64,000 nt of DNA, from positions 1,364,001-1,428,000 of the forward strand of contig NZ_SJEV01000001.1 in assembly GCF_008642235.1 (NCBI RefSeq), in the 5' to 3' direction. Made by a program: the position numbers and the translations under genes. This document shows, piece by piece, positions 52,287 through 61,109 of this stretch (the first letter of the stretch is position 1; every line of letters starts with the position of its first letter). This stretch comes from Planctomonas psychrotolerans (GTDB lineage: Bacteria > Actinomycetota > Actinomycetes > Actinomycetales > Microbacteriaceae). The notes below the pieces were generated by a model. The model had not been told where the DNA came from, made no database searches, and was given only the letters and a program-made list of their open reading frames with translations.

Positions 52287-52442
52287 GCGCTGGTCGAGCC
52301 GTCGGCCGACCTGCAGCCTCATGAGCGTTTCGTCGCCGCCAGCATCACCGACATCGATTCCCTGGTCGCCCGCTTTCGCGGAGCCGATGTCATCGTGCAC
52401 CTGGCGGGGTATGGGAAGGAGCGGCCCTGGAACGACATCGAT
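52278..52442 (+). pseudogene. Internal remnant of a uronate dehydrogenase-like SDR
   Basis: About 55 codons that end in VIVHLAGYGKERPWNDI, the signature of uronate dehydrogenases (HLGGxxxERPWNDI). The N-terminal coenzyme loop and everything after residue 55 are gone; the frame runs on to a stop at 52523 in unrelated codons. It converts aldohexuronates to aldarates in intact form, the same pathway as the adjacent dehydratase fragment. Confidence 0.6.
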
Positions 52443-52606
52443 GCGTCGGATCCCCCCGTCGACAGCCCGGTAAACAAGCTCGGCGCGGATTTCACCACCT
52501 GGCCGTGGGGCGGAAGGTGGTGATTGAAGACCCTGAGGAGGCGGAGCCGACCCGGTCGACCGGTGCTCCGCGCCATTCCCCGCGCTCCCGGCGTAGCGTC
52601 GGACGC

Positions 52607-53650
52607 ATGTCAGAGACGAACACGGACCAGCCCACCACCTTCCTCGGCCGCACCGGTGTGGAGGTGAGCCGCCTCTGCCTCGGCACCATGATGTTCGGGG
52701 ACTGGGGCAACAAGGATCACGACGACTCCATCCGCGTCATTCACGCCGCGATCGACGCCGGTATCAACTTCATCGACACCGCGGACATCTACTCGTTCGG
52801 GGAGTCGGAGGAGATCGTGGGCAAGGCGATCGCGCAGTCGGGCAAGCGCGATGACCTCGTGCTCGCGACCAAGTTCTTCAACGGCATGAAGCAGCAGCCG
52901 AACTACCGCGGCGGGTCGCGCCGGTGGATCATCCGCTCGGTGGAGGACTCCCTCCGGCGTCTCGGCACCGACTACATCGACCTGTACCAGATGCATCGCC
53001 CCGACGAGCACACCGACATCGAGGAGAGCCTCGGCGCCCTCGACGACCTGGTGCGGTCGGGCAAGGTGCGCTACATCGGCTCGTCGACATTCCAGCCGTC
53101 GCAGGTGGTGGAGGCGCAATGGTCGGCCCGCGAGCGTCGCACCGCGCGCTTCGTCACCGAGCAGCCGCCCTACTCGATGCTCGTGCGCGGCATCGAGTCC
53201 GACCTCCTGCCGACCACGCACCGGCACGATATGGGCACCCTCGTCTGGAGCCCGCTCGCGGGGGGCTGGTTGAGCGGCAAGTTCCGCAAGGGTCAGGATC
53301 TGCCGAGCACCCACCGCAGTGACCGCGACCCGAGCCGCTACGACCTCAGCAAGCCCGGCATCGCCGCGAAGTTCGAGGCCGCGGACAAGCTCGGCGCCCT
53401 CGCCGACGACCTGGGCGTGCCGCTCGTGCACCTCGCCATCGCCTTCGTGCTTCGCCACCCGGGTGTCACGAGCGCCATCATCGGGCCGCGCACCATGGAG
53501 CAGCTGGAATCGCAGCTCGGAGCGGCGTCGCTCGAACTCGACGACGCGACCCTCGACCGCATCGACGAGATCGTTCCCCCTGGCACGAACCTCAACCCCG
53601 AGGATGCCGGCTTCAGCAACTACTGGCTCGCCCCGGAGCGCCGTCGCTGA
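52607..53650 (+). CDS. Aldo/keto reductase
   Basis: A 347-residue NADPH-dependent reductase of the YghZ/potassium-channel-beta-like group. The catalytic Asp and Tyr lie in FIDTADIYSFGES, the Lys in VLATKFF and the His in YQMHRPDE. It has the C-terminal IIGPRTMEQLESQL cofactor site. The substrate is unknown. ATG at 52607 has no strong ribosome binding site. It is followed by a quinone reductase on the same strand, 58 bases apart. Confidence 0.87.
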   Translation: MSETNTDQPTTFLGRTGVEVSRLCLGTMMFGDWGNKDHDDSIRVIHAAIDAGINFIDTADIYSFGESEEIVGKAIAQSGKRDDLVLATKFFNGMKQQPNYRGGSRRWIIRSVEDSLRRLGTDYIDLYQMHRPDEHTDIEESLGALDDLVRSGKVRYIGSSTFQPSQVVEAQWSARERRTARFVTEQPPYSMLVRGIESDLLPTTHRHDMGTLVWSPLAGGWLSGKFRKGQDLPSTHRSDRDPSRYDLSKPGIAAKFEAADKLGALADDLGVPLVHLAIAFVLRHPGVTSAIIGPRTMEQLESQLGAASLELDDATLDRIDEIVPPGTNLNPEDAGFSNYWLAPERRR

Positions 53651-53708
53651 GCCACTCCTTCTGCTCGAACCGTCCGAGATCCCGAACGACCACCGGCAAG
53701 GAGACCAC

Positions 53709-54740
53709 ATGCAGGCGATCATTTACAGCGAGACCGGTGAGGCGTCGGTTCTGCGACTCGTCGACCGCGACCCGCAGGAACCGGGCGCCGGGGAGGTGCG
53801 CGTGCGCATCGTCGTGTCGGGCGTGAACCCCACCGACTGGAAGTCCCGGCGAGGGAGCGGACCCGGGGAACCGTTGCCGTTCCCCGACGTCGTACCGAAC
53901 CAGGATGGCGCCGGCGTAGTGGACGCGATCGGCGACGGCGTCACGTCCGTTGCGATCGGTGACCGGGTGTGGCTCGCGCTCGCCGCCCATGAGCGCGCCG
54001 CGGGCGGCACCGCGCAGGAGTTCGCCGTTCTGTCCGCTGAGCGGGTGTTCCCGCTGCCCGACGCGGCCAGCTTCGATGTCGGCGCGAGTCTTGGCGTACC
54101 CGCGATTACCGCGCACCGCGCGCTCACCGTGGCGGAGGACGGCCCCGGCCGGCTCGCGCCCGGTGCTCTCGACGGCACGCACGTGCTCGTGGCGGGTGGA
54201 GCCGGAGCGGTCGGACACGCGGCCATCCAACTCGCCCGCTGGGCGGGCGCGACCGTGACCACCACCGTGAGCTCCGCCGACAAGGCGGCACTCGCGACCG
54301 CTGCGGGGGCGCACCATACGGTCAACTACCGCGAGTCGGATGCCGCGGACGAGATCCGCCGCATCGCCCCCGCCGGGGTCGACATCGTGGTCGAAGTGGC
54401 ACCGGCGCAGAACGCCGAACTGAACGCGGCCGTCATCCGCAATCGTGGTTGCATCGCCGTCTACGCGAACAACGGCGGTGACACCATGACCCTCGATGTA
54501 CGCCACCACTTCGCCACGAATGTGCGATACCAGTTCCTCCTGCTGTACACGGTCGGCGCGGAGATGATCGCGGCGGCCGCGGAGGACATCGCGGCGGCGC
54601 TCGAGGATGGCGCGCTCCCGGTGGGGGAGGATGCGGGACTTCCGCTGCACCGCTTCGACCTCGCATCCACCGCCGACGCGCACGACGCGGTCGAGGGCGG
54701 AGCGGTCGGCAAGGTGCTCATCGACGTGGCCCCGGCCTGA
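53709..54740 (+). CDS. NADPH:quinone reductase-like protein
   Basis: A 343-residue zinc-free medium-chain reductase: an opening IIYSETGEASVLRLVDRD, VVPNQDGAGVV and the coenzyme loop GGAGAVGHAAIQLARWAG. The family reduces quinones with NADPH. ATG at 53709 follows AAGGAG. It probably forms a two-gene unit with the aldo/keto reductase, both against reactive carbonyls or quinones. An array of hairpin repeats follows the stop. Confidence 0.87.
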   Translation: MQAIIYSETGEASVLRLVDRDPQEPGAGEVRVRIVVSGVNPTDWKSRRGSGPGEPLPFPDVVPNQDGAGVVDAIGDGVTSVAIGDRVWLALAAHERAAGGTAQEFAVLSAERVFPLPDAASFDVGASLGVPAITAHRALTVAEDGPGRLAPGALDGTHVLVAGGAGAVGHAAIQLARWAGATVTTTVSSADKAALATAAGAHHTVNYRESDAADEIRRIAPAGVDIVVEVAPAQNAELNAAVIRNRGCIAVYANNGGDTMTLDVRHHFATNVRYQFLLLYTVGAEMIAAAAEDIAAALEDGALPVGEDAGLPLHRFDLASTADAHDAVEGGAVGKVLIDVAPA

Positions 54741-54748
54741 CCTCATCC

Positions 54749-55015
54749 GGTCCCTGAGCCCATGCGGTCCCTGAGCCCATCCGGTCCCTGAGCTTGTCGA
54801 AGGGGCGTAACGTGCGTCGCTTCGACGGGCTCAGCGACCGTGGGGTTGCGTCGGGGTTGTGCCCATGCGGTCCCTGAGCTCGTCGAAGGGGCGTAACGTG
54901 CGTCGCTTCGACGGGCCCAGCGACCGTGGGGTTGCGTCGGGACTGCGCCCATACGGTCCCTGAGCTTGTCGAAGGGGCGTAACCCACGTCGCTTCGACGG
55001 GCCCAGCGACCGTGG
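54749..55015. repeat. 86-bp tandem array of GGTCCCTGAGC hairpin repeats
   Basis: Three copies begin at 54783, 54869 and 54955 (period exactly 86), preceded by two 17-bp partial units at 54749 and 54766. Each copy has CTGAGCTTGTCGAAG opposing CTTCGACGGGCTCAG, which fold into a hairpin. The GCTTGTCGAAGG core is like dispersed intergenic repeats of Microbacteriaceae. The gap holds no other gene. Confidence 0.85.
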
Positions 55016-55038
55016 CTCAGCGAACGTGCATAGAAAAA

Positions 55039-55070
55039 GGGGGGTGTGCCGGTTGCCCGGCACACCCCCC
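55039..55070 (-). terminator. Rho-independent terminator of the ABC operon
   Basis: On the minus strand, a 14-bp stem (GGGGGGTGTGCCGG paired with its complement) and a 4-base loop are followed by TTTTTCTA. It lies 14 bases after the binding-protein stop. Confidence 0.85.
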
Positions 55071-55083
55071 TCGGTCGCTCGTG

Positions 55084-56358
55084 CTACTTGCCCTCTTCCT
55101 GCGTGAGCCTCGCGTCCAGCGCCGTGCCGACCGCTTCCGGCGTCGCCTGACCCTGCGCCATCAGCTGGATCTGCGCGACGAGTTCGGTGTAGAGCGCGTC
55201 CTGGTAGCGCGGCCAGGAGATCATCGGCAGGTAGAACTTGCCGTCGAGGAGTGCCTGGTAGGGCTGCGTCAACGCCTCATCGATCTCCGGAGTGAAGTTC
55301 GACGTCGTGGTCATGTCGTTCGTCAGTTCCTGGAACTGCTGCACGCCTTCCTCGCTGGCGAGGAAGCTGAGGAACGCCTTCGCGGCCTCGGGCTCCTTGG
55401 CCTCGGAGTAGATCGCCCACCCGGGGGAAGCAGCGCCGGTGTAGAACGGGTCACCACCGGCCTGGGGCACGCCGGCGAAGTCGAACTCGAGGTCGGGGGC
55501 GCCCTCGCGCACCGCGGTGATGTTCCACGGGCCGGCCGTGATCATGGCGACGCGCTCGTTGACGAACTCATCGACCACCTGGTCGCCGGTGAGACCGACC
55601 ACGTCGGTCGTGATCAGGCCGTCCTGGAACAGTTCCTGCCACGGCGTGAGCGGTTCGGTCCACAGCTCGGTGAACGTCGCATCTCCCTCGAAGATCGCGG
55701 CGTCGACGTTTCCACCCTGCTCGTAGTTCGCGAGTCCGACGCTCGATCCGAGCGAGGTGGGGAACCCCTGCCACGACTCGAGGAAGGGAACCTCGCCGGC
55801 ATCCTTGAGCGTCTGCAGCGCCTCGGTGAAGCTGTCCCAGTCCTGCGGGAACTCGGTGATCCCGTGCTCCTCGAGGATGCCCTTGTTGTACATGATTCCC
55901 GACGCCCACGAGGAGAGCGACAGTCCGTACTCCGCGCCATCCGGTCCGGTGTAGGTGGCGGTGTTGAACTCCGAGGCGACGTCCATGAACGGTTCGTCGC
56001 TGAGATCCATGACGAAGCCACCCTCGATCAGGTTCGTCTTGTTCTCCGCCGCCATGACGAACACGTCCGGAGCCGTGTTGGAGCCGAGTCGGTTCTGCAG
56101 CGTGGAGATGTACTCGGCGACCGGCGGTGCCGTGGTCAGCTGAACGTTGATGTCGGGGTTCGCTTCTTCGAAGGACTCGACGATCGGAGTCATGACGTCC
56201 TCACCCGACCAGGACAGAACGGTGAGTTGGGTGCGGTCATCCGCGGGCTCGCTGCTGCAGCCGGAGACGCCGATCGTGGTGGTGAGAACCACGGCAGCGG
56301 CCAGGACAGTGCGGGGGCCTGACATCCGGGTGCGGTGGGAGGGGGGAAGGTGCTTCAT
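55084..56358 (-). CDS. Sugar ABC transporter substrate-binding lipoprotein
   Basis: A 424-residue family 1 binding protein with a signal peptide and a lipobox VSGC (31-34), so the cysteine is lipidated after export. The mature domain holds TQLTVLSWSGEDV and later NERVAMITAGPWNITAV, the usual binding-protein segments. It is the last gene of the LacI-controlled operon and probably captures arabino- or galacto-oligosaccharides for the two permeases. ATG at 56358 follows AGAGG. Confidence 0.88.
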   Translation of the reverse strand: MKHLPPSHRTRMSGPRTVLAAAVVLTTTIGVSGCSSEPADDRTQLTVLSWSGEDVMTPIVESFEEANPDINVQLTTAPPVAEYISTLQNRLGSNTAPDVFVMAAENKTNLIEGGFVMDLSDEPFMDVASEFNTATYTGPDGAEYGLSLSSWASGIMYNKGILEEHGITEFPQDWDSFTEALQTLKDAGEVPFLESWQGFPTSLGSSVGLANYEQGGNVDAAIFEGDATFTELWTEPLTPWQELFQDGLITTDVVGLTGDQVVDEFVNERVAMITAGPWNITAVREGAPDLEFDFAGVPQAGGDPFYTGAASPGWAIYSEAKEPEAAKAFLSFLASEEGVQQFQELTNDMTTTSNFTPEIDEALTQPYQALLDGKFYLPMISWPRYQDALYTELVAQIQLMAQGQATPEAVGTALDARLTQEEGK

Positions 56359-56488
56359 TGCGGAACCTCTCATTGGGGTGGTGGTGGTGCGGTGTAACGC
56401 TGTTGGGATCGTGCGGGGTCGGTGGAGAACGGGCGGCGGTGAGGATGACGGATGCGCGAATCGCCCTCGAGCGTCCATCGGGACGCGG

Positions 56489-57325
56489 TCAGCCCTTGAC
56501 GCTTCCGGCCGTGAGGCCGCTGACGATGTGCCGCTGCATGGTGATGAAGAAGATGACCATGGGGATGAGCACGATCACGCTGAGGGTAAGGAACATCGGC
56601 CAGTTCGTCGAGAACTCGCCCACCGCCTTGTAGACCTGGAGCACCAACGTCTGCTTCTCGGGCGAGCTGATGAAGACCACGGGGGTGAGGAAGTCGTTCC
56701 ACACCCACATCGTCTGGAAGACACCGACGGTGACGAGGATCGGACGGATCAGCGGCAACGCGATGCTCCAGAAGATCCGCCCATCACCCGCACCGTCGAT
56801 CCGTGCCGCTTCGATGACCTCGCCGGGGAGTGTGCGCATGTACCCGACGATGAGGAAGTAGCAGAAGACCGAACCGCCCGTGTACAGCACGATCAGGCCC
56901 TGGAGGGAGTCCACGAGTCCGGCCTGGGTGAGCAGCCGGTACATCGGAATGAGCGTCACCTGGCCGGGGATGAGGAAGGCGAGGACGAGCAGCACGGTCA
57001 TGGTCTTCGACGCGTGCATGATGATCGAGAACGCCGCCATGGACCCGATGAGCAGCATCAGGAACACCGAGACGACGGTCACGATGAGTGTGTTCATGAA
57101 CGCCTGCGCGACGGGAATGTTCTGGAAGACGGTCACGTAGTTGTCGAAGTTCACCGTGCTGGGGAGTGCCAACGGTGATGCGGTGGTCTCCGCCTGCGTC
57201 TTGAACGTGTTGACGACCACGTAGTAGAAGGGCAGGCCGATGATGAGCCCGAGCGGCACCATGATCAGGCTGGTGACGACAGCCCCCGGCCGTGTGATGC
57301 GATCCTGCGATGAGGTGGAGCTCAC
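56489..57325 (-). CDS. Carbohydrate ABC transporter permease (MalG-like)
   Basis: A 278-residue CUT1 permease with six helices, coupling motif EAARIDGAGDGRIFWSIALP near residue 175 and the SGLTAGSVKG tail. The GTG start at 57323-57325 overlaps the previous permease stop. No ATPase gene is in the locus. It is part of the oligosaccharide operon. Confidence 0.88.
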   Translation of the reverse strand: MSSTSSQDRITRPGAVVTSLIMVPLGLIIGLPFYYVVVNTFKTQAETTASPLALPSTVNFDNYVTVFQNIPVAQAFMNTLIVTVVSVFLMLLIGSMAAFSIIMHASKTMTVLLVLAFLIPGQVTLIPMYRLLTQAGLVDSLQGLIVLYTGGSVFCYFLIVGYMRTLPGEVIEAARIDGAGDGRIFWSIALPLIRPILVTVGVFQTMWVWNDFLTPVVFISSPEKQTLVLQVYKAVGEFSTNWPMFLTLSVIVLIPMVIFFITMQRHIVSGLTAGSVKG

Positions 57326-58305
57326 GATACTTTCCCTTCGAGCCGGCGAGAGAGGGTCAGCTGGGCGGCGACGATGATTCCGACGATGAGCATGAAGATC
57401 ACCGCGAGAGCGGAGGCCTGGCCGTACTTGGCCTGGGACACACCGTTCTGGATGATGGTCTGCGTGATCGTGAAGGTCGAATATCCCGGTCCGCCGCGGG
57501 TCAGGGTGAACGGGAGGTCGTACACCTTCAGGCCGCCCGTCATCAGCAGGAGCCAGCTCACCGTCATCGCGGGCATCAGGAGCGGAAGCGTGATGTAGAA
57601 GAACCGCTGGATCGCCGAGGCACCGTCGATCCGCGCAACCTCGTAGTAGTCGCTCGGGATGGACTGCAGGAAGGCCAGATAGAGGATGGAGTGCCACCCG
57701 GTGCTGGTCCAGACCCCGACGACGATCACGCTGATCTGGGCGAGGGTCGAGTCGGACAGCCACGGCACCGGGCCGATGCCGGCGAGGGAGCTGAGCAGCG
57801 AGTTCAGGGCACCTGAGCCGAGGGGGTTCAGGATGAAGCCCCAGACGAGACCGAGGATCGCGACGGATGGGATCGCGGGGAAGAAGAAGATCGCGCGCAC
57901 GAAGTTGCGCCCGAGGAACGCTCGGTTGAGCACCACCGCGAGCGGCATCGCGAAGATGGTGATGAGGATCGTGGTGCCCAGCGTGAAGAAGATCGTGAAG
58001 CTCAGGCCGGCGAGCATGGACGGATCGCTGAAGACGTTCGCGTAGTTGCGCAGGCCGATGAAGTTCGTCTCGGCGCTGTACCCGTTGAAGTCGGTGAAGC
58101 TCCACCAGATCGACTGCACCAGGGGTATCGCGAACAGCACGATGAAGACGATGATCACGGGAACGAGGAAGAGACGGAGCGTGAGCCGGTTCCCGCCGGG
58201 GGAGGAGCCGGACGGCGACGAGGGAGCGCGCCACCACCGCGTTCCGCGACCCGAGCGGGTCGACATTTTCGGCGTCACGACCGGACGCGGGTCAGTGAGT
58301 GTCAA
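57322..58305 (-). CDS. Carbohydrate ABC transporter permease (MalF-like)
   Basis: A 327-residue CUT1 permease with six helices after a basic N-terminal region of about 40 residues. Its coupling motif EVARIDGASAIQRFFYITLP lies at about residue 225. A TTG start at 58305 is preferred because AAGGAG is seven bases upstream; ATG at 58266 is the alternative. It heads the transporter operon behind a LacI-like operator. Confidence 0.86.
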   Translation of the reverse strand: MTLTDPRPVVTPKMSTRSGRGTRWWRAPSSPSGSSPGGNRLTLRLFLVPVIIVFIVLFAIPLVQSIWWSFTDFNGYSAETNFIGLRNYANVFSDPSMLAGLSFTIFFTLGTTILITIFAMPLAVVLNRAFLGRNFVRAIFFFPAIPSVAILGLVWGFILNPLGSGALNSLLSSLAGIGPVPWLSDSTLAQISVIVVGVWTSTGWHSILYLAFLQSIPSDYYEVARIDGASAIQRFFYITLPLLMPAMTVSWLLLMTGGLKVYDLPFTLTRGGPGYSTFTITQTIIQNGVSQAKYGQASALAVIFMLIVGIIVAAQLTLSRRLEGKVS

Positions 58306-58343
58306 CTGTGATCTCCTTCGATCGACGTGCTGTCGGTACGGTA

Positions 58344-58359
58344 TCTGGATCGATACAGA
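58344..58359. promoter_or_regulatory. LacI operator TCTG-G-ATCGAT-A-CAGA (transporter)
   Basis: A 16-bp palindrome with one mismatched pair lies 39 bases upstream of the first permease. It shares CTG-N-ATCGAT-A with the site at 61001. Confidence 0.65.
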
Positions 58360-58393
58360 AAGTAAAGAAAATTTTCGGTCAGCTGAAATCGGC

Positions 58394-59398
58394 TCAGACA
58401 GTCGACTCGCGTTCGATCAGACGGAACGACGCGACGAACTCCTGCGCCTGCCAGTCCTCCCCGCCGGCGATCCGATCGAGAAGCAGGTCGACTGCGCGGG
58501 CGGCCACCTCGTCATGGTCCGGGGCGATGGTCGACAGCCGGGGCACGCTGAACTCGCTCTCATCGATGCCGTCGAAGCCGATGACCCGCGCGTCTCCGGG
58601 AACGGATACACCGGCGTCGACGAGGCCGCGGATGACACCGAGCGCCACCGTGTCAGTGATGCAGACGACTCCGTCGAACCGGACGCCGGAGTCCACGAGG
58701 CGCATCGTTCCCTCCCGTCCACCCGCCATGGTGAGCTCCTCGATTGCGATGTCGCGGGCGGGGTCGTGCTCCAGACCGCTGTCCCGCAGAGCACGCCGGA
58801 ATCCGTCGTAACGCAGGGCAGTCACGCTGGCGTCCGACAGGTCGTCATTCCCCTTGACCATCGCGATGTCGCGGCAGCCGCGCTCGATGAGGTGCCGCGT
58901 GGCGGCGTAGGTGCCCTCGGTGTTGGGCAGCGCGATGTGATCGGCCGGTCCGGAGAAGACCCTCTCCCCGAGGATGACCATGGGGAAGTTCGTGCGCAGC
59001 AGGTCCCGGTCGCGGGTCCCGAGGCCCACGACCGAGAGGATGAGCCCGTCGTACATCCGGTTGCGCGACCCCGCAATGGTGTGCAGCTCCCGCTCGCGGT
59101 CGGCGCCGGTCTGTTCGATGACCACGTGGTAACCCCGGGTGGCTGCGTGCGCGATGATCTTCGCGCCCAGCTGGCCGAAGTACGGGCGATCGGCCTCGGG
59201 CACGGCGAAGCCGATCGTCTTCGTGCGGCCCGCACGCAGGTTGCGGGCCGCCACGTTCACCCGGTAGTCCAGGTCGTCGACGGCGCGGAGGACTTTGTCC
59301 CTCGTGTCCTCGCGCACATGGGGATACCCGTTCAGCACGTTGCTCACGGTCATCGGCGACACGCCTGCGGCGCGTGCCACGTCCTGCATCGTCACCAT
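58394..59398 (-). CDS. LacI family regulator
   Basis: A 334-residue repressor. The N-terminal helix-turn-helix is MQDVARAAGVSPMTVSNVLN (residues 4-23), with the hinge helix ARNLRAGRTKTIGF near residue 55. The sugar-binding domain follows and includes VIGFDGIDESEF. It lies between the arabinofuranosidase and transporter genes on one strand, so it can control both through the two matching palindromes. Confidence 0.9.
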   Translation of the reverse strand: MVTMQDVARAAGVSPMTVSNVLNGYPHVREDTRDKVLRAVDDLDYRVNVAARNLRAGRTKTIGFAVPEADRPYFGQLGAKIIAHAATRGYHVVIEQTGADRERELHTIAGSRNRMYDGLILSVVGLGTRDRDLLRTNFPMVILGERVFSGPADHIALPNTEGTYAATRHLIERGCRDIAMVKGNDDLSDASVTALRYDGFRRALRDSGLEHDPARDIAIEELTMAGGREGTMRLVDSGVRFDGVVCITDTVALGVIRGLVDAGVSVPGDARVIGFDGIDESEFSVPRLSTIAPDHDEVAARAVDLLLDRIAGGEDWQAQEFVASFRLIERESTV

Positions 59399-59434
59399 GG
59401 AGGCACTCTACGGGCCGCTCGAGAGGTGGTGCGC

Positions 59435-60964
59435 TCAGGCCACCTCGAAGGAGACGGTGGCGAACGAGGACGGCGGAAGCGTCACGCGCAGTCCCTGCCC
59501 GTCCACCGTCACCTGAAGCGCTGCCGGTGCCACGGCGTCCGGTGCGGAGGGATCGTTGTGAGCGGCGACGTCCGCCGCCGCCAGCACGCGCCCGCTCGCC
59601 CCCGACACCGTGAGACCGCGGAGATCGAGGACCACGTCGAGCGGAACCTCGGCGTCCAGGTTGCTGAGAGACACCAGGCCCGCACCGTCCTTCACCGACG
59701 CCGACGCGGATACGAGTTCGACCGTACGACCGTCCGTCGCCCGCGCGTCGGGCTTGGCGACGATGTGCGCGGCGACCGAGGTCGCATCGTGGTGCCCCCG
59801 GTTCATCTCGAACACGTGGTAGGTCGGGGTGAGCACCAGTGCGCCCGACTCCTCGTCGGTGAGGATCATGGCCTGCAGCACGTTGACGGTCTGGGCGATC
59901 GTCGCCATGGTGAGCCGGTCGGCGTGCCGGTGGAAGACGTCGAAGTGCACACCGGCGACGAGCGCATCGCGCATGGTGTTCTGCTGGTACAGGAAGCCGG
60001 GGTTCGTGCCGGGTTCGACGTCCCACCAGGTGCCCCACTCGTCGAGCACCAGTCCGATCCGCTTTCCCGGATCGTAGGCGTCCATGATGGTCGCGTGCGC
60101 CTGAAGCACACGCTCCACCTCCTGCGCCTTGCTCATCGTCGTGTAGTACTCGTCGATGGAGAACTCGGTCGCGCTGCCCTTGTGCTCCCACGGGCCGGTG
60201 ATCGTGTAGTAGTGGAACGACACCGCCTGGAAGATCGACTTCGGCTCGCGCTGGCAGCCCAAGCAGTTGAGCGCCTCCATGAGCGACCGCGTCCAACGCA
60301 CGTCGTCGTCGGCAGCGCCTGCCGCGATGCGGTAGAGCCGGTTGTCGCCGTGATCGCGGCAGAACGTGGCGTACCGGCGAGCTTCATTGGCGTAGTGGTC
60401 GGCGCTCATGTTGCCACCGCATCCCCAGGCCTCGTTTCCGATGCCCCAGAACGGCACCCGCCACGGTTCTTCCCGGCCGTTCTCCCGGCGCAGTCGAGCC
60501 ATCGGGCTGTCACCGGCTCGCGTGAGGTACTCGACCCATTCGCTCATCTCCTGCACGGTGCCGCTTCCGACGTTCCCGTTCACGTACGGGTCGGCGCCGA
60601 GCAGTTCGCACAGCTGCATGAACTCGTGCGTGCCGAAGTGATTGTTCTCCTCCACGTCGCCCCAGTGCGTGTTGACCATGCGGGGACGTTCTTCCTTGGG
60701 GCCGATCCCATCCCGCCAGTGGTACTCGTCGGCGAAGCATCCGCCCGGCCACCGGAGGTTGGGGATGCCGAGGCGCTTGAGGGCGTCCACGACGTCGAGG
60801 CGGATGCCGCCCTCGTTCGGGATGTCGGAGTCCTCGCCCACCCAGAATCCGCCGTAGATGCACCGGCCGAGGTGCTCCGCGAAGTGTCCGTACAGGTGGC
60901 GGCTGATCACCGCGCCGGGGACATCGAGATTGATGACGATTCTGGCTTCTGCGGGGGTTGTCAC
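59435..60964 (-). CDS. Alpha-L-arabinofuranosidase (GH51)
   Basis: A 509-residue family 51 hydrolase that releases terminal arabinofuranose from arabinans, arabinoxylan or arabinogalactan fragments. The acid/base Glu178 is in WGIGNEAWG and the nucleophile Glu309 in LVLDEWGTWW. There is no signal peptide, so it acts on imported oligosaccharides in the cytoplasm. GTG at 60964 follows AAGGAG by seven bases. It is divergent from the GH35 gene and precedes lacI by 36 bases. Confidence 0.93.
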   Translation of the reverse strand: MTTPAEARIVINLDVPGAVISRHLYGHFAEHLGRCIYGGFWVGEDSDIPNEGGIRLDVVDALKRLGIPNLRWPGGCFADEYHWRDGIGPKEERPRMVNTHWGDVEENNHFGTHEFMQLCELLGADPYVNGNVGSGTVQEMSEWVEYLTRAGDSPMARLRRENGREEPWRVPFWGIGNEAWGCGGNMSADHYANEARRYATFCRDHGDNRLYRIAAGAADDDVRWTRSLMEALNCLGCQREPKSIFQAVSFHYYTITGPWEHKGSATEFSIDEYYTTMSKAQEVERVLQAHATIMDAYDPGKRIGLVLDEWGTWWDVEPGTNPGFLYQQNTMRDALVAGVHFDVFHRHADRLTMATIAQTVNVLQAMILTDEESGALVLTPTYHVFEMNRGHHDATSVAAHIVAKPDARATDGRTVELVSASASVKDGAGLVSLSNLDAEVPLDVVLDLRGLTVSGASGRVLAAADVAAHNDPSAPDAVAPAALQVTVDGQGLRVTLPPSSFATVSFEVA

Positions 60965-61000
60965 GTAAATTCTCCTTCGAATGCGATGCGCGATTGTCGT

Positions 61001-61016
61001 ACTGTATCGATATAAA
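61001..61016. promoter_or_regulatory. LacI operator ACTG-T-ATCGAT-A-TAAA (GH51/GH35)
   Basis: Lies between the divergent GH51 and GH35 genes. The left half and centre match the transporter operator at 58344; the right half is weaker. Confidence 0.55.
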
Positions 61017-61109
61017 CCAGTTCGTGGCAGCCCTCGACACGGGAAGCGGCGTGTGATTTCGATTCGCTGCCGCCTCGCGGTCGACGCTTCCCCGTCCCCC
61101 ACCGAACGG

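Noticed and set aside
54783-55015. Possible CRISPR array
   Set aside because: The repeats and the sequence between them are both conserved at period 86, there are no unique spacers and no cas genes.
58046-61015. A 989-codon open frame on the plus strand
   Set aside because: It is antisense to the permease, LacI and GH51 genes, whose motifs and spacing are clear. High GC content leaves long chance frames open.
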